Under the pieces are notes generated by a model. That model was not told the origin of the DNA and did no database searches. It saw nothing but the letters and a program-made list of their open reading frames with translations. The translations under genes and the position numbers were made by a program. Shown here piece after piece: positions 34,196 through 45,857 of a DNA stretch of 64,000 bases. How positions within the stretch are numbered: the stretch's first letter is position 1; every line of letters starts with the position of its first letter. The stretch is from positions 1,116,001 to 1,180,000 of the forward strand of contig CM037467.1 in assembly GCA_021014325.1 (NCBI GenBank), written 5' to 3'. Source of the DNA: Plazaster borealis. Lineage: Eukaryota; Echinodermata; Asteroidea; Forcipulatida; Labidiasteridae.

Positions 34196-35696
34196 TGTTT
34201 GATTTATTATTATTTGGATTTAACAATAAATTCATATATATATTTATAAACATTTTTTTTAGAAAGGCACATCATAATCCTATTGATGACTTTTTCAAAG
34301 ATAACAAAAAACACGTAGAGCCTAATTTTCGCGAGATCCGGTTTCAAAAGAGAACTCCAGATGCATTTAAATGTGAAGGGCAACACGTTTCTAATAGGAT
34401 TTTGTACATGTCACTCTATGAGGTTCGTGGAGACGATAGCGGATCAAACCTCATAGTTCTAGGGCTAGGAGTACATGACCCCCACCACTGACACACCCAT
34501 TCTCCCTGCCCCCCTCCCCCCACTTGGAAGCAATGCCCCCCTGTGCCCCCCCCCCGAAAAATTCCTAGCTACGCCGCTGTGTCTAAGCCAAGCCTGAACA
34601 AAGCCATTGTGATTGTTATTGCTGAGTGTGCCCTCTCGTCGCACAATGACGGCAGGGGCTTTCCCAAGTTACTTGATGTTGTAGGTTTGTTTGTTGTTGA
34701 ACTATATTTATAAATTTCCAAACATAAATAAATCGTGTTTTTATGCAAATAAGTAATGTTCAGAAAGGTTATCCAATCACAGTGCATAATAGGTTCAAGC
34801 CCATGGATTTGAATTTTGCTACCCCCGGGAGGCTCCTGTGACACAAGGATCTTATTTATGGCAGGCTTTATGTAAATACAACATCAAGAAAACACAATTC
34901 AGTCAAGTACATTTTAACGTTTTGATTTGCTCTATTTGTATTCGTTATAGTCACACATCCCACATGTAGAAGCGCCAATAACATCAACATCATAAAGATA
35001 CAAAAACATTTACATTAAAAATGCTATACATCAAAACAAACCATGCGCAAAAATGTAATCGTACAATAAGATTACACAGCATTACAAACATTTACAGTTA
35101 CAATACTAATCGTTACCAATGAAATTCATAAATGTAACAGCGAACTTCTATAGTCCTCAGGGTTGTGACTGAACATGGGGATGGGTATAGACAACTTTGG
35201 CAGTCAACCATTATAATTTATGCATTTAAAAGAATACAATTGTAAAAGTGTGTTTGATGAAAGCAATACAAATTATTTATACACGACAGTGCCATTGTTC
35301 TGATGATGCTGAGTGGAGTCATCATTGCCCATTTGGCAATTGTAATTTAATGGGCGATTACATCATTGGTAATTCCTGTGTATTTTTTGAGAAAGTGTGG
35401 ATTTGTGGGGGAGGACTTTATCGTTCCAACTACCTGCTTACATTATTTTGTCAGTCCGTGACAGCCCCAAAAACGTGAGCAAATGTTGACGATTTTAAAC
35501 TGTCGGACAGATTTTGCCTGAAGCCTTTTTCAGATTCAAATTTCTGGATGAAAAATTACCTCTATCTCTTAAACTACATTACTTCAAAGGGGGTCGTTTA
35601 TATCAACAGCTCTCCAGAGCTCATTACCAAGTAAGTTTTTATGGTCATTCATTTTTTGGAGTAATTACCAAAGATATACCCTATCCCTTAAGCGTC

Positions 35697-35895
35697 ATCA
35701 TCTTCAGCAGAGTCCAGCATTCTCTTGGAGAGAATGTTCGAAACGTCGAGACCACACCGGCTCTTTTCACAGCCCTCACTCCTCCCAAAATAGATTTACC
35801 AATGGTTGTAACCGTAAGGTTACTTATTCCATGGTTATAGCATGGTCATAGTTACCTTTTTTCCGAACCATGCAAAGCTTCCAACAACACTATAT
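35697..35895. repeat. single arm of the hairpin element seen at 55819-56079
   Basis: GTTCGAAACGTCGAGACC and ACACCGGCTCTTTTC followed by GATTTACCAATGGTTGTAAC match one arm of the palindrome in block B. The second arm is absent. Confidence 0.6.
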
Positions 35896-36170
35896 ATCAA
35901 TCATAATGTAAATGGAAAACACTGGCTGTGCACTAAGCCGTATCACGGTCACCACGCACGGGCGTGCAATGGATTTTCTACTCACGACAGAGATGAAGTT
36001 CTTCATACAGTTCAAAGAACTTGGTTGTTGAAAATTACAAAAAAAACCAAATAATAGTCTTTGTCCCCGATACAAAAGTTACATCATATTAAAACTCTCA
36101 ACCGAGACGCATATAAATTCCTTTAAACAACCATAGAGTATAGTACAAGACCGTTTACGGACCGTTGCTT

Positions 36171-36318
36171 GTCTGCAAAAACTGCCCGGCTTTTTCGTGA
36201 CCTCGGTGACCAATTGAGCTCAAACTTTCACAGATTTGTTTTTTCATGCATATGTTGAATCACACAAAATGTGGACACTGATTTTGAGCTGTTACCAAAA
36301 GTGTACAATACCTTTAAC
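36171..36318. mobile_element. partial TTAAAGG-family MITE
   Basis: It is the reverse complement of 10945-11090, ending AAAGTGTACAATACCTTTAA. Only one end is present. Confidence 0.6.
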
Positions 36319-36569
36319 TCAGTAACCCTTTGGCCGATTGTTTTCGTTCGAGCTTTAAAATTGAGGTTGATCCCTCTCAAAACGGTGATGTTAAATTCTA
36401 CTTGATTGGCTATATTTTACTGCACTGTTAAACGAAGCAGCGAATCAGAATGGTTGTTTGAGATCCCATTGAAATACGCGTCCACAGCATCCGGCGTACT
36501 ATGACAGAGATGGCTCTGTCGAAAATGGGTATCAGTTTAAGAGGTAAATTCACTCCTTTTAAATGTGAT

Positions 36570-36933
36570 TTAAAGGAACATTACAGAATTGGTTTTTGCT
36601 AACTGGCAGTGTAAGCACTTTATATAATCCACTATATACATAAACTGACAAACCTGTAGAAGTTTGAGATCGATCGGCCATCTGGGTCACGAGAAAATAG
36701 TGAAAAACCGATTACACATTTGCATGTGTTATACAATGCATGAATAAAACGCTCATGAGCGATAAACTCATATCGGAAATTAGTTTTAATTATTTCTCAT
36801 CAAATATGGCATTTCAGACAGAAATATTTCTAGGGATGTTTTCTACTATCATCATCATTAGACCGTGTAAGTTTTATGTAAATCTGTGATCATAAAGAAA
36901 ATTTGAATTACCAGTTCTGTAACGTTCCTTTAA
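36570..36933. mobile_element. MITE with TTAAAGGAACATTACAGAA ends
   Basis: The left end TTAAAGGAACATTACAGAA is mirrored by TTCTGTAACGTTCCTTTAA, with a matching inner AATTGG/CCAGTT step. It is about 364 bp, non-coding, and distinct from the TTAAAGGCA family. Confidence 0.8.
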
Positions 36934-37795
36934 GCTCGTATATTTATACTATTGGAAAGTCCAATTAATGTATAAATTTATGTGATATCATTTTTGTTTT
37001 GATACCACAAAAGTTGAAATAGTTATGGTTGTGTAGAAAATGTCTTGAAAATGAAAAGTTACGTCAACACGTGTTTGGATCTCGAAACCTGCTGTGTGTT
37101 TATTGGTGCATGCCATTTTGAACAAGGGTGATACTGTCGTGTATTGGGATTATTTGAATTCAGTTCACTTTTCTGCATGCATGCAAGTACAATTTCACAG
37201 CAGAGCAATAGCTGCAGTTCATAATAAATTGAAGACAGTTGGTTATCATTTCTTTTGTAACGTTTTGAATTGATTGCAAAGTTTGAGAAATTGTTGACAC
37301 ATTATTTGGTTAATTTGTTATTATATATATTTTTAATGCAGGTTGCGAATTTGTGAATGGAGTATATAATTTAGGTTTGACTCACGTTAATGCCAAATAA
37401 CCAGTCAGCAAATGGTCCACACCTGACCTTTTGGTCTACAATTCATAAGAGAATGACAGTTTTTCTTTTAAATTAGGTACAGTTTTTGTATTGTTTGACT
37501 GAAACTTGTTTGTTTTGGTTGAAGTTCTCTATTAAGATTCATGTTTTGTTTTTGGGTTATTTTGAATAAACATTTTATTAATTATTAAAGCAATTGTTTT
37601 GTAAGTTTCTTTCATTGATAAATAATTTGTCTGGTGTCTCTATCCGCATGTCTGTGGTTTGATTTTAAAACCTGCTCCTTTGACCTGTTTTTTTGAATGG
37701 AATCGCCCATAATGCTTTGACCAATTGCCTTAGAAGTTTCCTTTAGCTTAATGCACTCTAGTATACAGTTTTACGCAGTACGATGATTTACCTTG
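36934..37795. other. intergenic DNA before right arm
   Basis: No gene seen; AT-rich. It forms the spacer side of the right duplication arm and the likely upstream region of the right transporter gene. Confidence 0.35.
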
Positions 37796-37902
37796 ATTTA
37801 GGTTAGTAGACCGTGATCGATCTGAAATGTGTTGCAGGTCTACTTGGTCAACTCAAGTCGCACAGAACCTTTGAGTTTAAATTTTACAAATACTACCAAG
37901 CA

Positions 37903-39294
37903 ATGATTTTTTACGGAGGAGTTTACGAGAAGTGGTTGAGAGTTTTCACAAGTATCGGCTGTCTATTTATGGATAGCTGTATGCATGGCGCCATTGTGCC
38001 TCTTCTTACAGAAGTGCAGTGGTCACAGAGCAGTAACGCTACCATCAGTGAGGTACCCAAAGGCACCACAACATCCGCCTTAGCTGCTACGTTCTTATCG
38101 ACGGGATTGGTGGAGGTATTATTCTCTCCGGTTGCTGGTTTGGCTGCTGACCGTTGGGGACTTGATATAGTAATTCTCTTCGGGTTACTTTTTACTACAT
38201 TGAAATGTCTTCTATACGGATTTGCAGCTTTAACTCCACTTATTTTACTGACTAACCGTGTTTTGCAGGGTGTGGTGAGCGCATGCACCCAAACCATGGC
38301 GATGGCCAGGATTAGAGACGTCTATGAGGATGGTACGTCATTCGAATGCACGATAGTAACTGGGGTGGCAATGTGCAAGTTATCTTTCAATTTATTCGCG
38401 GCCTTACTCGTAGGCGAGCTCTTCCGGTACCTCAGCAACCGTCTTTTCCTCTTGTTCCTGCCTGTTGATTTCGTACTCATTGTGGGTGTGTTGTTGACAT
38501 TTCGAACTGAACATTTCCACAGGGAGGAGACTACTAACGACGCCACAACAAGACAAGTCGACAAGAAGAAACGTCGTTCTGTGAAACGGCGAGCCCTTTT
38601 CGATGTCCAAGTTTTGATTGTCTCATTAAGTTTCTTGGTAATGGGTCTGGGACATACAGCACTCGAACCTTCCCTTGCAATTTGGGTAAAATATATGTTT
38701 GGAGAAGGTACAGTTTCGACAGCTCACATACTTGGATTATGTGGATTCACCGTTCTATTGAGTACCGTATGTTGCACTTATGTCCTCGGAACCTTCAGCC
38801 AAGACTTGACGTGGATCTACTGCATTGTGTCTCTTTGCACAGCAGGACTACCCTTGGTATTTGTCAAATTCTCCCCATCACTCATCGTAGCTTCAGTTTA
38901 CTTGGCTGTGTATTTCTTCGGGTTACAAGCAGCTCGCCTGATATTGATAACTATGTGCTCTACGGTCGCTGTCACGCGATATCCTGAAGCGTACGGCCTG
39001 GTGTTCTCCCTCGTGAACTTGGGTTGGGGTGGTTCATTCCTTATTGGACCTCTCGTAGCTCCGTTTTTATTTGGACCTTCCTGTACCGTCTGCACCATCG
39101 GCGTAGCTTGTATTGTAACTTCTCTACTATCATTTTGGCTCCGGAATCTTGACTCCAAAGATGGACCTAACTTCATGGATTGCTTCTGTGTCGAGGCCCT
39201 TGGTGATGATGGATATCATTTGATAGCAACTAACGAAGACATGCCATTTACTTATGAACAAAAACCTGTCATGATACAAACCATCAACAAATAA
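37903..39294 (+). CDS. SLC18-like MFS transporter, intronless (right copy)
   Basis: 463 aa from ATG 37903, the twin of 27970-29364. The two proteins differ at roughly a dozen residues plus one Glu in the central loop; both frames are fully open, so selection or a recent copy event has kept both. All landmarks are retained: the lumenal NAT sequon, DRWG motif A, ALEPSLAIW in helix 7, and a polar C-terminal tail. The N-terminal open stretch before the ATG is also conserved but varies more (SLNFTYY against EFKFYKYY), which fits non-coding or leader sequence. The two genes diverge head to head across the spacer, so they could have separate upstream regulation. Confidence 0.85.
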   Translation: MIFYGGVYEKWLRVFTSIGCLFMDSCMHGAIVPLLTEVQWSQSSNATISEVPKGTTTSALAATFLSTGLVEVLFSPVAGLAADRWGLDIVILFGLLFTTLKCLLYGFAALTPLILLTNRVLQGVVSACTQTMAMARIRDVYEDGTSFECTIVTGVAMCKLSFNLFAALLVGELFRYLSNRLFLLFLPVDFVLIVGVLLTFRTEHFHREETTNDATTRQVDKKKRRSVKRRALFDVQVLIVSLSFLVMGLGHTALEPSLAIWVKYMFGEGTVSTAHILGLCGFTVLLSTVCCTYVLGTFSQDLTWIYCIVSLCTAGLPLVFVKFSPSLIVASVYLAVYFFGLQAARLILITMCSTVAVTRYPEAYGLVFSLVNLGWGGSFLIGPLVAPFLFGPSCTVCTIGVACIVTSLLSFWLRNLDSKDGPNFMDCFCVEALGDDGYHLIATNEDMPFTYEQKPVMIQTINK

Positions 39295-41638
39295 TTACTA
39301 ACATCATTTTTATTTATTCAGAGATATAACCTGGAGTTACTTGATTAATTACTTCAATTTTTACCCCAAAGTTCCTAAAGCATTTGGATGATTTGTCAAG
39401 CATTCTATCTTAACAAAAAGGCAGTGACAGTTTACTGTTAGTTCATATAATAAACTAATATAATAATAAACTAACATAATAAAATAATAAACTATAATAA
39501 ACTAATATAATAATACACACTCAGGATACTCTGGTAGGATTCGAACCCACGACCCCGCACTCGAAAACAGATTTCTTAAACAACCAGTGACATTCTCCGT
39601 TTTCAAAGAAGATATCAATGCTGAAGAAAAAGTCATCACATCTGGTGTAGAAAACAGAATAATAAAATCCCGGAACCAAAGCCCTTATACGCACAGTTTT
39701 CTTGAAATTTACAAAATAAAATTACCATTCATCTGATGATTCTTCAAAGGTTTATTGTCGAAGTACAACCTGGAAATTGGAATTCCCCAAAGTAGGTTTT
39801 TTTCGCGCTTGCTGAGCAAAGGCATGTTTGCACAATAACCTTTCACCATTCTGTACATTCACTTCGATACTTTGTGACTGCATTATGTGAACAATTACTT
39901 TATAGTCACAGCACATTATTTTGTATACAAGATTGTGAGGCTTGCGAGCTTTTTTTTCCCCTGACAATCCAAAGCTTTAAATGTCAATGACAGCTTACTT
40001 TTGAGATACTATTTTGGGTTTTGTAACCTGCGATTTAGAGAGAAACTATTGTCCTTTGTTGGGGACAGATATACATGTACAATGTATGGTTTAAATACAG
40101 CTTGATGTATAGATTATTTAACGTTTGTATCATAGACCTGGGCCCAATTCCATGAAGCTGCTTAAGCACAACAAGTAAATAGGCAACAAAATTATGCTTA
40201 CCAGAATAAGGTTACCAGCCAAACTCCCATGTCACAAGTACAATTTGCGACTGGTATCTAGCTCATTTCTGCTGAGCAGAAAATTGATATATTTTCTGCT
40301 TAGGCAGCTCTGTGAAATTGGGCCCTTGTGTTAGAATTAATTGATAAACCTTAAAGAGTGTGGAGTTCGGTTGATCCTCCCTTGAAAAACATCTCCAGTC
40401 CATCTCTCTTTAGACGTAAATAAAAAAGCAAGCTGTTAAAAATAAATTTCATTAATAACTGAGCTTTTCTCATGGGGGTTAGAAGCTATAGGCCACATGC
40501 AGTGTCTACACTAAAGGCCAGGCTACATGTACTATTACAATGTATAATGTCATTATGACACTAATGTCTCTCGTTGTGTGTTTTTGAGTCTAGACTGTGC
40601 AAGTCTCGCACATTATATTTGAACTTCCGGGACCATTGTGGTCCCAACCATAATTATGGAGATTTACGTGGGCAAGATTTTTTTTGGTCAATTATTTTAG
40701 TTTAACGTGGTTTATGACCATATGAAAAATTAATATGTTGTTGGGAATATAATACATAGTGATAACAAATAGCAAATAGGAAAGTAAAATCAATTCAACA
40801 ATATAACGAAGAAAACCTCAGCTTCCGGTTACTGCAAAATATTCAGAATTTTGTGCTCCCCTCCGATCACAAAACGTATGTAAACGCTTGTTTGGATGCG
40901 CGTTGATAATCGCCAGATGCTGTCATAGCAGTCTGTGGCTGTTGAGTCGTCAGCGTTCTCTATATACACTGCGTCAAGCGTTAATTTTACGATGTGTGAC
41001 CTTCGCGAATCCGCGCACGTGGTTTCTGGAAAGTTAAGATCAAATAAGCATCCTTGTTCCAGAGTTTTAATTTTGCTTCAATAATAATTAACACATTATT
41101 TTTGTATTTATTATAAAAACTCAAACTGATTTTATAAACATGTAATGAGTATTTTTGTTGTTCAGATTTTATCATTGAATGTAATTTAAAACAAAGATTC
41201 GATTTCAGAGAAAGATTTTCTTCGTTTGACGTGTTTTCTCGTTCCGATACGCGCGAGACTTGCAACTCTAGTGTTATGTTAAGTTTGTCTTATTTTCTAA
41301 TCTGTGTTATAATTGTAACTGGGGGCCTCTGCTCGACAAGCTTTGCTTTTTAAGGACCCCTTCCACATCCATATGGTGGTTTAAGTATTTACTGTTATGG
41401 TCAACTATATTGACAAAAGTAACCGTTTCTTGTGTTATTCAAATTCATTGTCATGATTGTGTGGAAAATAAAGTAAAGTAAAGTGAAAGTGAAGTGAAGA
41501 TAGTAGAGTGGTGCCGTGTAGCAAGGGATCTTACCCAAGTATACGATACAACCTAGGAAGCGGCAGTTAACGGGTTGTATGGCTTCTGACTGGCACCCCC
41601 GAACAGAGATATTGACAAAATAGGGAGACGGCCAACAT
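39295..41638. other. non-coding part of right arm
   Basis: Contains the AT-rich tract and tRNA-like fragment (about 39440-39560), the GGGCCC-type MITE (40140-40325) and the arm-specific 515-bp segment. No gene seen. Confidence 0.4.
40140..40325. mobile_element. GGGCCC-type MITE (right arm)
   Basis: Starts GGGCCCAATTCCATGAAGC and ends CTCTGTGAAATTGGGCCC. Reverse-oriented partner of 26932-27125, with cleaner ends. Confidence 0.7.
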
Positions 41639-41713
41639 AGGGCTAGATAGCTCATATAGAACGCCGGCACGGTAATCATCCGGAGATCGTTGGTTCAAAT
41701 CCTGCTCTAGTCA
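41639..41713 (+). repeat. tRNA-derived SINE head (right arm)
   Basis: AGGGCTAGATAGCTCATAT is followed by GTTGGTTCAAATCCTGCTC; partner of 26064-26140. Same degenerate A box, same downstream tail. Confidence 0.6.
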
Positions 41714-42890
41714 ATTTTTCTTTGCTCAAACCAAAATCATTTGAAATTCTACACAGTCAGTTTCCCTTGTGGTTTAGTATTTAAAACGAAACGAATAACA
41801 ACACTGAGAAAACATGGAAAGGATTTAGTGACGAGATAAAGTAAAGTGAGTTGGAGACCTAACACGATTGAAGGGATGGGAACGCAGACAGACATCTTCA
41901 CAACAAAAGATGGCTGGAATTCTTAAATTGATTTATGCAGCAAGATGACGTTGTATGTATGTATTATTATTAATTTTTTGATAGGCCCACCTTCTCTTAA
42001 AAATGAATTCCCAAACTTACAAAACCTAAATAAATAACAAACTTTAAAATACTAATACTATACAAAATACTAGTTAAAAAAATAATAAAAACGTTATTAT
42101 AAATTTGTAAAACCCTTATTCCTGATCGTGTGTTTGATGCTTTTGATGCCGTTGTAATAAAGGATCTCCATTTGTAATGTAAAGAGACACTGTTTATAAA
42201 CCGAGTTATGATTATGTCTCAATATTATTATATTCAACCAAAATATCAACATTCAACAGGACGGTGATGTATCTCTGACCCTATGCACTACTGATAGTGA
42301 TGTTAGAGTGTCTCGCAGCGTAAAGGCAATGTACACGTTTGGAAATTACTCAACAAGCTGACAAGTTCTTTCCATTTCACTGCTTCTGTTGTTAAACAAT
42401 TGTGTTGTTATTTGGTCTTCCAGAAAGACTCTGCAAGGGTTGATACGTCAGGTCGTAGTTGTTCTGCATTTATACCATAGGTCCTTTTGTTTGGTAATCG
42501 GTTTGCAACTGCTAATGTATTTTTCTATTTTCAATAGAGATACGATTGCCACAATGTGTTCGTAAGAGCGTACACGGCCATGCCAGCGTCGTTACCGAGG
42601 TACAGTTTCAGGGGGCACAAAAGGGGTGCACCATTTTTATTTTATTTTATTTTTTTACGGGTGGCACTTCTGGACAAGTTTCCGTTTGCCTTTTTCTTAA
42701 ACAAGCCCCTTTTCAACGCTCTTTTATGCAATTTACTATTTTTTATAAGATGGTATGGCGTGAGTGTAAACACAAATACATTTTCTGCGTGTAATTGGGA
42801 AAAAATGTTTTTAAAAACATTGAAATGATCACATCAAAGCGTATAAAATGTAACATTTTAGTCTGGAAATGTTCAATCCAAAAAGTCCAG

Positions 42891-43016
42891 ATTTCAAATG
42901 GGGAGTTGGGGACACGGGGAGACACTACCGACAATGGCTGCGGTTCGTTTGCCGCGGCAGGAACTTATGTCTCTATCGGTTTACTGATCAATGCCGCAAT
43001 CATTGCAGCTGTTTAA
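42891..43016 (+). CDS. possible terminal exon with GPI-type tail (right arm)
   Basis: Partner of 23876-24001: acceptor CAG at 42888-42890, 41 codons, stop at 43014-43016. Four of the differences between arms are in or near the exon, none breaking the frame. A possible upstream exon at 42538-42599 would join in frame to it (donor GTACAG at 42600). Similarity of the tail to the VWA protein's C-terminus suggests a relic or paralog of that gene. Confidence 0.3.
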   Translation: MSNGELGTRGDTTDNGCGSFAAAGTYVSIGLLINAAIIAAV

Positions 43017-43764
43017 TTCACTGACCTATATAACCATTGCTCTATGGTCTAGTTAACCTTCCATGACGAGACATTGGAGTTCCTAGTGTCTGTGGGCCCA
43101 AGATCCTAAAATCATTCATCGCAAAAAGGGAAAAATCGAGGAAATCAAATTGAACGGTCATCTTGTAAATATTACATTCCGAAAAGAAAAAAAATATATA
43201 TTCATCACATCTCGCAGAATCTTTAATATATGTTTATTTTTCGAATTTATCTAATTGTTTCATCTAAAAAGAAAATGATCAGTGCATAATTCCAAGAAAA
43301 TATATCTCAAATTTCAGTGTACTAATACATTAATATCCAGGTAGGATTTAAACATAGCAGTCTTACAATTATAGAGAATCATACTGAACCTTTGATAAAC
43401 GAAGGCACAACATTTGTTACAAGAAAATCTTCGATCCAAAAGTTTTCAATAAAACTTCCCCTTAACAACCTCATATATCATGCCGTGGTTTTGCAAAGAG
43501 AACAGACCTTTGCGGAGTTTGAACAAATCTACAAATTCCTGACAAGAATGATTTGGTAGCTATAAAACCCCGAAGACATGATTTCAGATGATTTTAGACT
43601 GTTCATCACAACAAATGTAAAACACAATCTTTATTCACTTGACGAGAAGTTCAAAGATTTCATGGCGATTTTAAGGCAGGGGGGGGGATAAAAATTTATT
43701 AACTTTGTTTATGGCACTTTTTTGTAAATTTCCCGCTTAAAGGAAACTGAAAATGTTTGGTAGT

Positions 43765-43903
43765 GACTCTGAAAGTACTCGTGTACACTTGAGTAGTAGG
43801 CCTACACTCAAGTACACTCAGTGTACTCGAGGAGTAGTACTCGAGTACACTCGAGTAGTTTTTGAGTACACTCGAGTAGTTTTTGAGTACACTCAAGAAG
43901 TAC
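43765..43903. repeat. contracted minisatellite at outer edge of right arm
   Basis: Made of the same AGTACTCGAG/GTACACTCGAG words as 22623-23183 but about a quarter of the length. Sequence beyond it no longer matches the left side. Confidence 0.85.
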
Positions 43904-45682
43904 TGATGTTTTTAATTATTTATTGCTTTTCCGGCATACTGTAGTCAGAAAGGCTTGGCATTGTTTTTTGTTCAGATGTTTTCCCAATTCTTCTTTTTCT
44001 TCTTATTTTATTATGAACCCAAATCCCATAGACTTTGTGCATATATTTTCACGACGTCATCATGCGTTACGTGACATCACATTGAAGGTGCCTTATTTGA
44101 AGTCGTATATCTACTGCAGTCTGTTTGAGTTGAATCTTGGTATGCCCATAGACAGGGACGTAATATATATGGAAATTGAGATGACGTCATGGTGACGTCA
44201 TCACGTGTTTTTTCCGCAGTGAGTTAACTCATAAGGCATCCTTGGTTTCATTCTGTATTAGTTCAGATGAAACTGTATTAAATGTGTAAATTATTAAAAG
44301 ATGCAAACATAATCTTCCAGAAATTAATCAATAACAAAACTTAATTCTTAAACCTCGCCCTTTGAAGAACTTTTCGTTTTAAAGTACTTTCATACTTGGT
44401 ACTCAGATGTTGAACTTAATACTCGGATAATAAAGTACTTTGTACTTGACAACTCGTACTCTAGGTCTCTAATGGTGCTCGGCCATCCTTCTAATAGGAC
44501 CATTACAATGGAGACACGTTATCGACTCTTGGTACTCGGCTAAACGATTAACCGGACTATAACATTGTATTCAATATTGGTTGTCACATGTGAAATATTA
44601 TATATTGGCTGTTCGACATTGTATTTAGGAAAGCAACAGATAAACCTGATATGAACTGAAAATGTTTTTTCACAACGGGTATTCTCCCCTTTCTAAACAA
44701 ATGTCCCCTTTGGTGTTTACTTTCCCAATGTTGAAGAAGTTTTGATGTGTATACAATAGGTTGAGAGTGATCGTGTGACAATTTGTCGTACATGAATTTG
44801 GTTTTCCGTAAACAAGTACAATTTCAGGGTAACGATATATATTTTAAAAATATTTTTAAGGCATCCGTGCGTTTTGTCTCACAGAATCCCAATTCGTCAA
44901 AAAATTTAACCTTTATACTTTAGAATTTGAGCACAAATTTGAAAGTGTTGGCTATAGGTGCATATTATAGCTCAACTTTGTGTGGGAGGGGATTTCTAGT
45001 TGTACACTGCAAAACTACTGTGGTGTTGAAATTAACACCATCGGTGTAAAAATTGATTCTTTCCAGGATTTGGAATTGGAATTAAATTAACTTTACACCA
45101 ATTTAGGATGAGAATACAACAGCAAAACCCGGGTTCCGTGGGGCTTGACCCATTTCGGGGTCAGTATAGACTTGGTTCAAGTCTGGTCTCGTGCTAATCG
45201 AGTCAGTAATCTATGAGTGCAGAGCTGTGTATGAGTGTTGTGATGCGCGCCCTCTAGTGTCATTTATTTGCGAATCCAGTGAATTTTGGATCGCAAAACT
45301 TTCGAATCCAGTTGATTGGCACTTTCCTGGCGAGTGAGGGCGCACAACAAAGTGGTGAAATAAAGCTGCAATTCTGAGTTAAAGTGCATGCAGTGGATTA
45401 ATCAGACGACGAAGGACTCGACGAAAGTTCGACTTGGGTCAAGTCTAGGGTCAGTATGAACCAGAATCTGTGTCAAAATTACAAAGAAATGGTCAAAATG
45501 ACGCAGAATTCAAGTTAAAATCCCTTTTTTAAAAACCAGTTACCGGATGGCCTGACCCAGAAATAGGTCAGGCCCCCTGGGAGCTGGAAACCGGGTCAAT
45601 TCTGACCCCTTTAGTTTTTAGAGTGTAATGCATGTATTTTCTTTCAAAGTGGCCACAAGGGATGCCTAGTATTATTTTATAT
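43904..45682. other. intergenic DNA
   Basis: No gene. A possible element between about 44999 and 45630 has weakly inverted ends (TACACTGCAAAACT and AGTTTTTAGAGTGTA). Confidence 0.3.
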
Positions 45683-45857
45683 TAGACCTTATGCATTGAC
45701 GTCATCCAGCCGCCATCTTAGAGGTAAAACGATGACGAAACAATCGAAACGCACAGATTAGTACGCGCGGCGCACAAGAATGGCCAATGAACAAGCGCCT
45801 TTTGACCTCTAAACGAGGGCGCCCTACTGAAATGACGTCATGTGCATAAGGTCTATA
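45683..45857. mobile_element. MITE with TAGACCTTATGCA ends
   Basis: TAGACCTTATGCATTGACGTC is mirrored by GACGTCATGTGCATAAGGTCTA; internal GAGGGCGCCCTACT. A related copy is at 48370-48566. Confidence 0.8.

Larger units (their letters stand above)
29480..35895. repeat. block A: direct paralog of 53585-56113
   Basis: Outside the Harbinger insertion (29841-33752), this spacer aligns with block B in the same orientation. Shared landmarks are GGGCCCATTTTTGTGTGTGA, TTACACTTAAAAGGTTCG, GGCACATCATAATCCTATTG, AAGCCTGAACAAAGCC and ACCATGCAAAGCTTC. Identity is moderate, with many indels, so the event is older than the inverted duplication. Confidence 0.85.
37796..43765. repeat. right arm of large inverted duplication
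   Basis: Reverse-complement partner of 23184-29466. Differences are scattered substitutions and short indels plus two large ones: an extra segment here of about 515 bp (about 40820-41337), and the absence of the left arm's 24547-25415. Confidence 0.93.

Noticed and set aside
35697..35760. Hammerhead ribozyme around CGAAACGTCGAGACC
   Set aside because: The GAAAC-GTC part is suggestive, but no correctly placed CTGATGA and no closing stems were found on either strand.
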